From: Chamaecyparis obtusa
Lineage: Eukaryota > Streptophyta > Pinopsida > Cupressales > Cupressaceae
Length of the DNA: 64,000 nt
NCBI GenBank assembly: GCA_027943335.1
Contig: BSBK01006346.1
Location: forward strand, 1 to 64,000
Direction of reading: 5' to 3'
The notes below the pieces were generated by a model that saw nothing but the letters and a program-made list of their open reading frames with translations, was not told the origin of the DNA and did no database searches. The translations under genes were made by a program, and so were the position numbers. This document shows positions 35,640-43,900 of this stretch, piece by piece (position 1 is the stretch's first letter; every line of letters begins with the position of its first letter).

Positions 35640-35930
35640 GTTAATATGCACAATTTCCATTACTCATATTAGTTTTGCTTGATTAGACTACCCCAAGCTA
35701 GGTTGGGCATCTTTCATGTCAGGAAATATTTTGGCGAAGTGTAACTGCTTCATGGTAGGGTGGAAATACACTCCTATAATATTCTTTCCCTTGATGTTTT
35801 GTGTGAAACAAGTACCTAGAGCTTCTATCACGAAGGTCTTCGTGTTAAAATATTATGATTTATTTGTAATTGACCTAGTGATCTATTATGTTGATATTTG
35901 CATTTTTATGTTAATCAGTTGATGACTCTT
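35640..35930 (+). repeat. Repeat shared in opposite orientation with 61081-61320
   Basis: CATGTCAGGAAATATTTTGG, GGTAGGGTGGAAATACACTC and CCATTACTCATATTAGTTTT each have a close counterpart on the minus strand of 61081-61320. Both copies stay open in the same frame over about 40 codons (KCNCFMVGWKYTPIIFFPL here, RHCFVVGWKCTPTIFSPL there). This may be chance or a trace of coding. It is most likely part of an LTR. Confidence 0.65.
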
Positions 35931-36424
35931 GCAAAACCTCTGTATATTTTGTAATTACATTCATGTTTGGTCTATTATTATTGGACATAAACTAATGTTT
36001 TCGACAACTTGGTCAAAATTATTCTCACCTTATTATCTATGGTTTTTGACTATTTTTTGACATTGTTATTGATTTTAATGTAATATGTCATGTTGTTACT
36101 GATGGTGTGTTCGACAGTTTTGGTCGGCGCCTCTTTCTTGTTATAAACTAATGTAGTTGCTTACTCTTTTCAACAAGTTGGTCAAATCTTGTACTTATTC
36201 ATGGAACTAAATAGAGAATTATGTTGACTCGTCAATATGTGGATTTGAATCTTGACCTAGTTGATTGACACCCTTGTCTTTTGTGCTTTTCTTATGTGAT
36301 ATATGAAGTCAAAACTGTGGTCTTTACATATTTGAGTTTCACATTTGATGAATTATTCTTTCTCATATTGCTTCTATTTCTCATATTGCTTGTTAGCCTC
36401 CAGCTTGTGAAGTATTTCAACATT

Positions 36425-37175
36425 GATTTAATCAATTATGAAATGAGATTGTAAAATAAAATACCACAACACAATATTAGAAGTTGAAAAACTATTTTCA
36501 ATGACAATGGAAAATATTAGACTATTCATGAAACTTTTGAAACAAAATTTTCATTCACAAAAGAGATGACTTGAAATACCTTTATCTAAAATAACACTCA
36601 AAAATTGTTCACATAGAGAAACAACCAATAAAAAATTTAAGCAGAATATGCTAAAAATGCAACAAATTAATTTGTAGAGTGAAGAGATAAGAGTCTAGAA
36701 CTAGTTATAACATTTTCTAATATGAACCCTAAGGCCTCATTTGATGGCTTCACTAATATTTTTATCCATTGCTACTATTAGATAATCTATAAAATTATTT
36801 ATATATTTATAATTAAATTAGTTTTTGAAATTACTATCCACGTTATTGTGGGGATCAATCATCTTCTCATGACATGATGGTATACTTAAGTTTAAATAGC
36901 ACTCATAAAGGAAAGTACAATGTATTATCAAAATTTCACATATAAATTTAATGGAAGCATTATTTCTTGGTTTCTAAGTAAATTTCATGCTAAGAAAAAC
37001 TCCTTACATAGAAACAACAAAATATGTTGGAAATGCAACGAAGTTATTAAATTTATTAGAGCTTGAAAGCAGGCAACTGAGAAAATGGGTATCAGAATTA
37101 GAAAGAGTCGGGTATGCAATAGGGAACATTAGTGTCAAATGCCTCCACAACCTCGAGAAAGGTATTTTCTTTCCC
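36425..37175 (-). pseudogene. Third isomerase copy: 3' end and downstream flank only
   Basis: The stretch 37000-37170 aligns with 41580-41730 (last codons and 3' flank of the isomerase gene), for example GCAACGAAGTTATTAAA and TTAGAGCTTGAAAGC. On the minus strand it still reads EVVEAFDTNVP near the end, but stops follow. A second piece of the same 3' flank lies at 36450-36680, so the flank itself was duplicated. The rest of the gene is missing beyond 37175. Confidence 0.7.
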
Positions 37176-37292
37176 CAAGTAGGAAGAAAATCCCCAAAGC
37201 CTCATTCACACATTTTCTATCTTTATATAATTTTCTCCCCTCAATCAGAGTATTTGAAAATTTGGTAATTAACTCCTAATTGATTTCAAGCT

Positions 37293-37755
37293 TTAGGCCA
37301 AGCACCTTGAAAACCTCGTCACTCCATCCTTCAATAAAATCTTATGTAACATTAGGGTTGGAACCATGAAATCTCTCCATATAACCATTAAAATTGCCTT
37401 CAGAGAGCTTGATCCAAATAATATAATTGTTTTTCTATTTGTAGTATATAATAGGCTCAATTCTATTCCTATCATCACCCATTCATCTAATGCTACCTAG
37501 AAAAGAACAAACGAGTAGACCAAGGCACTAGATGCTAAAATATGAGTTCAAACAAACAAGCTAATCTAGAAACTTCATGATAAAATAAGGCCACATGAAT
37601 AAGTTTTGTTGCACAATCAAGTTCATCATTTCCAAAAAAGCATTCAATTCAACATTCCTCATACTTATTATAGACAAGCAATATGATTTCATCAGGATCT
37701 TATCATTAAATTGCAAATTGATCATATCTTGATAATTTACCCCCATGTTAGCCAA
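37293..37755 (-). pseudogene. LINE-4 RNase H end and post-RNase H tail
   Basis: The frame at 37755-37561 begins MANMGVNYQDMINLQFNDK, preceded by NHVADRL in the same sense, which is the RNase H His/Asp region. The frame at 37478-37293 (TIILFGSSSLKAILMVIWRD and on) is coding-like but not recognised. LINE-4 thus also continues past RNase H. Confidence 0.6.
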
Positions 37756-37913
37756 TCTATCTGCTACATGATTATCCTCTCTGTAAACGTGTGTTTAACC
37801 ATATGATCCTTTTATGAATTTAGCATTTGAACATAATACAAGATCAAAGATATAATTGTCCAGTTGGGGGGGCTTTACCATTAAGAAAATTCATAATGTT
37901 AATAGAGTCACAT

Positions 37914-37917
37914 TCTA
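37914..37917. repeat. TCTA target-site duplication of the TIR element, left
   Basis: TCTA directly before the inverted end. The same four bases follow the other end at 38868-38871. Confidence 0.65.
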
Positions 37918-38867
37918 GGGTAAAAGTACAAAGCTGTGTCACACTTTTATAAAGGAAAAGGTCAACAACACACAAAAATTTTAACTTTAATGACATAAAA
38001 ATGGCATCTATGTTTAAAATTTGGAGATGATGTAAACTAATGAAACGTGTAAAAGTGGATGAAGTTTATGGCTATAATTTTTTTTATTTTTTTTGAACAA
38101 GAATTCACATAGTTTTAAAAAATTTTAAGTCCATTTTTTACTTGCTGAAAAATGAGGGTCTTGTCCGCACCAAAAAAGTATATGCAAATAATCTCTTTTC
38201 CCTTTGATTTCAAAATATGTCATAGATAAAATGTATAGCTAGTGCAGAAAAGAAGAAAAATTAGTTTTCAATGTATATTTTCTCTATTATAACTACTCAA
38301 AGTCGAACATACCTAAAATCGACAGTTTTCATCTCGCGTCAAATTTTCCTAATCAAATCTACACCATTCAAAAAATAAATTACACACTCTTGAAGATAAC
38401 TCTCTCCTCTAGTGTTAAATATAAATTTTCAATTTTTTTGATAAGCTTTACTAGTTTTTTCTATTTTTGAAGCATCTTGTTCTCGAATGTTAAAATACCT
38501 ACTTGTAGTATTTTGAAATTATAATATATTAGATCTAATTAAAATACTATAAAAATTATATGATGATAATCTTGACTTTGTGCTCTAAAAAAGGGTATTT
38601 TTATATTTGCAAAAAAATATCATTAAAAAGAGTAAGAGTTATTGAAACGTCGCTTTTCTGAAATAATTTTATTTCTTTAGTAATTGTTATAAAACATGCA
38701 TTTAATAGATATTTCCAATTGGAAAAGGTGAAGAACTTATCTAACTTAGCTAGAATGAATCTAGCTAGACCATATGTTTGACAAAAAAAAAATTTAGTTA
38801 TAAATACTCAAATTCAGCTGTGCTGATAAGTTGTCCTGAAACGTGACACAACTTTGTGCTTTTACCC
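37918..38867. mobile_element. 950-bp non-autonomous DNA transposon with 25-bp terminal inverted repeats
   Basis: The left end at 37918-37942 begins GGGTAAAAGTACAAAG and continues CTGTGTCAC. The reverse complement of 38843-38867 begins GGGTAAAAGCACAAAG and continues TTGTGTCAC, so 23 of 25 positions match. TCTA flanks both sides. The element splits an RNase H coding region whose two halves sit on either side, which independently confirms the insertion. No transposase frame is present. A 4-bp duplication does not fit the common plant superfamilies (Tc1/mariner 2, CACTA and PIF 3, hAT 8, Mutator 9). Sola elements make 4-bp duplications, but the family cannot be named from this copy. Confidence 0.8.
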
Positions 38868-39225
38868 TCTAACTGGATACCTTAGCATACCCTTTATCCA
38901 CAACCATTTTTAAATCAATGTAGGCTTAATAAGCCTCTGAAAAGTGATTTTCCTGAGAACCTAGAGGGAGGGCCACCACTGAGACATACCTACCATTGTG
39001 ATCACATGTCAATCCCCCACATCCAACAAGTCCAAGATTCCCCTTCACTGCCTCATCATTGTTTATTTTAATCCATCCCAGAGAAGGTTCTTTATAAACC
39101 ACACCATCTCTAGGAAGCTTTTGTTTGGCCAAGGGAATGGATATATCCCATTGTAGCTTCCAATTCTGAGCAATAACTAGGTCATCTTGAGAAAGATAAA
39201 GGGGGGGAACCAACAACTTTAACAT
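38868..39225 (-). pseudogene. LINE-4 RNase H, N-terminal half
   Basis: The frame contains GWIKINNDEAVKGNLGLVG (first catalytic region, Asn-Asn-Asp in place of the usual Asn-x-Asp) and GCGGLTCDHNGRYV. After ENHFSEAY a stop interrupts, and IDLKMVVDKGYAKV follows up to the insertion site. The other half lies at 37917-37700. Confidence 0.75.
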
Positions 39226-40740
39226 GATTACAAGTAGTTAAAAAAATCTTCTTGGTAACTAATTGTATTTTCATAACTACCATGGTAGTGCAAGAAGGGT
39301 CCCTAAAAATATGATCATTCCTCTCTTCCCAAATTCCCCAAGCTATATGAGGCATTATCAATGATGAAAGAAGAAAAAGGGAATGATTGGAAGACAAAGA
39401 AACTCGCTATGTTCAGCACTCTAAAAACTAATTAAGGAATACCCAAAAAAGAAAACAAACCTTAAATAAGTAGGATGACACTTCCCTGGAAAAAGAGCAC
39501 TTAAAAATAATGTGAAAAGGATTCTTCGCATCTTCCAAACATATAAAAATCTGATTAGGAATAGCTAATTCCCTCTTGAAAAACTTATTAGTAGTCACAA
39601 TTTTATTATGTACTTGAAGTCAAAAGAAGATGTTAACTTTAGGAATGACCACTAGGTTCTAGACCAGAGCCCAAAAAGGGTGCAAAAATAAAACTTTGAC
39701 CAACAATTGAAAAGCATGGGAAACATAAAAGAAACAATTCAAGGCGGACTTCCAAACCAAACTTGATCTTTAGTTAAAACACTAGGGATATGCATCGAGG
39801 ATAATAAATGTTGAAGTGGTTCTAGACTCGAATCCACATCAAAAATCTTAACCCAACTAGAGGGTTAAATCTAATCCGCAACCCAGTAACCAAACTTCTG
39901 AATACAAATGTCCTTAAACTATGCAGATTCAGAGAAAAATGAATGGGGAAAATCTCCAATCCACCAATCATTCCAGAAGAGGATTTTCCTATAATTTTCC
40001 AAAAACCATCTAATACCTTGAGAAACCAGTGATTTGGTGTTAGAGATAAAGCTCCATATGGCCTAGCATGAAGCCATGGGTCTTCTATTATCCAAGAAGT
40101 CCCTTATGCATGTATAGACTACCAAGTATTTACTATGCACAATCTTAGTCCATTCATTATTAAAATTAAAGCTTCTCCAAAGCTATTTAGCCAATAAATT
40201 CTTATTAAATTCTTTAATCTTACGAATGGCCAATCCTCCAAGGTTTATCAGAAGACAGAGTTGTTCCCAAGCAATGAGATGCATCCTATTTTTTTTGTTT
40301 ATGAACCGGTCCATAAAAAATTATGTTTAGGGATGTTGAACAAACTCGTTGCATAAACCCAAAAATTCTACAAAGAAGCCCTTACCAATTGTAGCTTGTC
40401 TAGCTGACTTAAGAGAGTCCCTTTCTATCCAACTAATTTAGATTGAAACCTATCAATGATCTTTGACTAGAAGGACTTTGAGACTTCATTAGCGCACAAA
40501 GGAAGACCCAAATAGGTTGAAGGGAGCTCAACAATCCTACAACTAAAATCTCAGCAATCCTCTGGTGTCTTCTGACTGGGGTGTTGATGAAGAATAATGA
40601 GCTTTTGGGTAAGTTAATTCTTTGCCCAGAGGTCCACTCATACAAATTAATGACCTCCTTCAGGGCTTTAGTTTCTAAACTAGAACTTTCACCCATGAAA
40701 ATAGTGTCATCCATGAACTATTGATGAAAGCACACTAAAT
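39182..40740 (-). pseudogene. LINE-4 reverse transcriptase remnant and zf-RVT tail
   Basis: At 40714 the frame starts MDDTIFMGESSSLETKALKE. It is preceded by TTC, so the box reads FMDD, the reverse transcriptase active site. It continues with YEWTSGQRINLPKSSLFF, the usual downstream motif (SG..IN..KS). Near 39397-39230 AWGIWEERNDHIFRD is the C-terminal part of the zf-RVT region. The sequence between is heavily mutated. Confidence 0.8.
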
Positions 40741-41089
40741 ATACAAAGGTATTTATGCTTATTTAGGTTCTTTGAAAACAAACATGTTTATTTTTATCCT
40801 CTTATTTTTGCTAAAAGATTAAAATAGTTTTGTGTAATACATCTTGCTCATTTTGTTTTATGGAAAAAAATTGTCATCACAATAAAAAAATGATTTTCTA
40901 TTTTGTCTTTTTTTTATTTTTACTCTTAAACCCATATCTATTTTAAATTTCACTCCAATTATATATTTACAAACAAATTATAAATCTTTACAAAAATTAT
41001 ATATTTCTTATTTTAGTTAAGAAACAAAATATATATCTTCTTTGTTTTAATTTAACGTATTATATGTTTATGCTTAATTCATCCAAAAG
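40741..41089. other. AT-rich spacer, nothing recognised
   Basis: No open frame, repeat end or RNA gene is visible. Confidence 0.5.
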
Positions 41090-41655
41090 ATATTAAATTA
41101 TCAATAATAAATTATAAATGACAGTTCTTAAAAAATTAATTTGTATAGATAGTGATTCTTAATAAAGTTATTTTTATTGTTTAAAAATTTCTTAATGATT
41201 TTTTCTATACTTCAACATTAAATTATTAAATAGTTAAGTTGATTTTAGAACCATTCAGATTAGATTTGAAAACAGAAGTGAATATCTTAAAAAAGACATT
41301 TGTAATAATCTTCCTATCACTTTATTCACAAAACAATGACAAGTAATTTCATCATTAAATCATTTAATAATTTAACATCCTAATTGATCATGCATTATCA
41401 ACATCTAAAAAAATTCCACACTTCGTATGCAATATTATAAATTGGAAAACTATTATCAGTGATACTAGGGAAATATTCGACTGTTTTGAAACTGATTTGA
41501 CTCAAAATGTAAGCTTTTACATACCAAGAGAAAAACTCAGTGAAATTGTTCAAAAAAAGACAAAATAACCCACAAAATATTTAAGCATACCGTGCTGGAA
41601 ATGCAACGAAGTTATTAAAATCATTAGAGCTTGAAAGCGGGCAACTGAGAAAACG
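41090..41655. repeat. Flank of isomerase copy 2, duplicated from/with the flank of copy 1
   Basis: 41090-41175 resembles 4950-5045. 41296-41403 resembles 5698-5838 joined to 19054-19064. 41409-41655 resembles 29944-30210. This shows a segmental duplication that includes the isomerase gene and at least 600 bp of its downstream side. Copy 2 lacks LINE-2, LINE-3 and about 970 bp of spacer. Confidence 0.8.
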
Positions 41656-41659
41656 GGCA

Positions 41660-42376
41660 TCAGAAGTGGAAAGTAGCGGGTACGCGATAGGGAACATTGG
41701 TGTCGAGCGCCTCCACAACCCCGGCAAAGGCAGTCAACCTGAATCCACGGTAGACCTCCCTCTCCCATCCCCTCGCCGCCAGTTTCTCCGCCTCCTTAAT
41801 CGCCGCCTCCAACGTCTCCGCCGATTCCTCAAAAACGCCGTCCACAATTCCTCTCTCCAACGCCATCTCTGCGTTCAGCCTGCGGCCGCCCAAAACCATA
41901 TCGCGCAGGGTTGCGGGCTGCAGCTTGCTGCGAATCAAGGCCATCATACTGCTGGGGATTGGCAGGCCATGATCGAGCTCGCCCAATTGCAGATCAGATT
42001 GCCCCTTCGTCATCATGAAGCGGTAGTCGTGGGCGAGAGCGAGCATGTAACCGCCTGACACCGCGCGGCCGCAGATGGCTGCGACGGTGGGGACGCTGAG
42101 CCTCATGAAGGCTGCCAGCATCTTCTCCAGTCCCTCCAATGCTATGTCAATGCGCTCGTGGGGGCTCCTCTCGGCGACCCATTTCATGTCGATGCCGCAG
42201 GAGAAATGTTTGCCCGCGTTGGTGGTCACGAGGGCTGCGGCATCTGGGGATTGTTCGACCTGATGGAGGGCGTCGGCGATGGCATCGAAGAATGTGGGAT
42301 TAAGCCTGTGCTCGTCCTCGTACTCACCCACGAACGTCAAGATGTACACGTTCCCTCGCTTCTCAAGGCTGCACAT
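41660..42376 (-). CDS. ECI: Enoyl-CoA delta-isomerase-like protein (crotonase family), copy 2, apparently open
   Basis: A 238-codon intronless frame starts MCSLEKRGNVYILTF, as plant peroxisomal delta3,delta2-enoyl-CoA isomerases do, and has their usual length of about 240 residues. Family knowledge: these enzymes shift double bonds so that unsaturated fatty acids can enter peroxisomal beta-oxidation. Seen in the sequence: GKHFSCGIDMKW (55-66) and CGRAVSGGYMLALAHDY (102-118) form the oxyanion-hole regions. LGELDHGLPIP (131-141) holds the catalytic Glu (133), and GGRRLNAEMALERGIVD follows. The frame ends in ATFHF, without a peroxisomal SKL-type signal. The same stop codon (TGA) is CGA in copy 1, and beyond it all copies keep a short tail ending Phe-Lys-Leu. 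Functional gene or recent pseudogene remains open. Confidence 0.72.
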   Translation of the reverse strand: MCSLEKRGNVYILTFVGEYEDEHRLNPTFFDAIADALHQVEQSPDAAALVTTNAGKHFSCGIDMKWVAERSPHERIDIALEGLEKMLAAFMRLSVPTVAAICGRAVSGGYMLALAHDYRFMMTKGQSDLQLGELDHGLPIPSSMMALIRSKLQPATLRDMVLGGRRLNAEMALERGIVDGVFEESAETLEAAIKEAEKLAARGWEREVYRGFRLTAFAGVVEALDTNVPYRVPATFHF

Positions 42377-42730
42377 CCTCGCTAACTCTACTAGGCTGGA
42401 GATGATTTATTCCTTGCTCACGCAAACAGATTGCAGGATGAATGGAGGAAGATGCAGCAGATGGGGCATTCAAATAGGGGAGCTCCTCTCTAGCTGGTCA
42501 ATCTCGCCGCCCTGTGATTTTGTCTTAATTCACAGTATCATTCTTGCACGCCTTTTTCATACCTTTTTTTCCTGGCAAGTTTGTTTTACACCAACCAAAG
42601 TTCCATTCATCTGCACCAGATGGAGCAGATGTAGCATTCCAATAGGGGAGCTCATCTCTAGCTGGTCAGTCCCACACGCGTTTTTTGATATTCGCAGTAT
42701 CAGTCCCGCGCGTGTTTTTCTTACCTTCCA
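42377..42730 (-). promoter_or_regulatory. Isomerase copy 2 upstream region, internally duplicated
   Basis: On the minus strand a TATTTGAATG box lies about 95 bp before the ATG (near 42472), matching TATTTAAATG in copy 1. The segment 42440-42570 (GGGGAGCTCCTCTCTAGCTG...CAGTATCATTCTTGCACGC) recurs at 42610-42730 (GGGGAGCTCATCTCTAGCTG...CAGTATCAGTCCCGCGCG). The second copy precedes the inverted isomerase fragment. Confidence 0.5.
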
Positions 42731-42990
42731 GTCCCGGCCAAAATTCGAGAACATGTTGGCGGCCTTCATGAGGCTGGGTGTCCGCACCGTGGCAGCGATT
42801 GGTGGCGACGAGGCGGCGTGCGGGCTTATTATTCTGGCGCTGGCGCACGACTACCGTTCATGACGGACGGGCGGTCCGTGCTGTACTTGAGCGAGCTGGA
42901 CTACGGAAGTCTGATGGCGGTCAAAGTTGTATCCTGCGGCGACGGCTATCCAACCATATCGTTCGAACGCCACAATACCGTTAACGTTCC
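42730..42990 (+). pseudogene. Inverted isomerase fragment, head to head with copy 2
   Basis: On the plus strand the translation reads FENMLAAFMRLGVRTVAAIG, then CGLIILALAHDYR, then after a one-base frameshift near 42858 MTDGRSVLYLSELDYGSLM. This is the middle third of the same enzyme family, including the catalytic Glu region (SELD). It is nearer in wording to other plant isomerases (VLYLSELD) than copies 1 and 2, so it may come from a different paralogue. Start and end of the gene are missing. It is GC-rich in an AT-rich neighbourhood. Confidence 0.7.
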
Positions 42991-43129
42991 GTTTCCCTCG
43001 CTGCTGCATCCTATACCGTGCTCTGACAGCTAACGTGGACACTTACGTTTTTTTTCAAACGCCCCCTGCAAGAAAACTTAAAAGGATATTTAACCAAGGT
43101 GTACACTTACCTTTTTTCTAAACGCTTCT

Positions 43130-43900
43130 AAATTTTATGCACATGGTTTTAAATTACGGCTTACTCATAGCTATAAAATATAATAAATAATTAAAAAGTA
43201 TGATATGTAAATATAAAATTTATTGAGTAAAAATAAATTTAAATTTTAAATTTTTAAATTTTTTATTTTAATCATTTTATACTTATATTTAAATGGCTAA
43301 GAAAAATATTATGTGAGAATTTGTTTTATAATTTTTTTTAAAATTTTTTTTATATTTTTTAATTTAGTAAAATAGTGAGTTAAAATGTTAATAGAACTTA
43401 ATTTTTAATAATATTTATATATTTAAATTTTTATTATATTAATTATTATTATATTGTAAGATATAATGCAATAATATAAATACATATATTCTAAAAAAAT
43501 TTAACAATAATATTAATTTTTCATATTATATATTTATTAAAATTATCAAATAATAAAGAATAAACATGTAAATGATATTAAAAATTTAAATTATATTAAC
43601 CTATTAATCTATTAATTTATATAAAATCTACTCTAAATCTCACCTCTCCACAAATTCTATAGACTATTGAATGAATAAATATAATATAATATTCAATAAA
43701 TGAATAATATTGAATGAATAAATATAATATAATATTATTTTTATTATTATATTATTAATTATTTTTTTTAGTTTTTAAAATAAATTATTTAAATTTATTA
43801 AATAAAATTAAACATATAATTTATTATTACAAATATTTAAAATATAATTTTAATATTAATTATATTTACTAAAATCATATTATGTATTTTTAAAAGTTAG
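43130..43900. other. Extremely AT-rich stretch, no gene
   Basis: Mostly A/T with short duplications such as AATGAATAAATATAATATAATATT, present twice between 43668 and 43735. No coding signal. Confidence 0.55.

Larger units (their letters stand above)
32717..36420 (+). mobile_element. Remnant of a non-coding LTR retroelement (LTR end, primer site, leader)
   Basis: An LTR end (CTCTTGGGTTCCCTGGCGGG, then GCATTACA) stops at 32741 and is followed two bases later by a tRNA-Met primer site. The next 3 kb contain no gag, protease, reverse transcriptase or integrase trace, so this is a LARD-like or strongly decayed element. The first bases after the primer site resemble those after the primer site of the minus-strand element at 60659 (GAGCTC...TTC.ACACT.GG). 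The region near 35640-35930 resembles 61081-61320, also in that element. The 3' end is not defined. Confidence 0.55.
37200..40740 (-). mobile_element. LINE-4: 5'-truncated L1-type element, split by a TIR element
   Basis: Minus-strand order: the catalytic reverse transcriptase box at the truncated 5' end (near 40715), thumb and connection (40700-39800, degraded), zf-RVT tail (39397-39226), RNase H N-terminal half (39225-38872), the 950-bp insertion (38867-37918), RNase H C-terminal half (37917-37700) and a 3' coding-like tail (37755-37293). Truncation just before the reverse transcriptase active site is typical of incomplete reverse transcription. Many stops show it is old. The exact 3' end and target-site duplication were not found. 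Confidence 0.75.
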
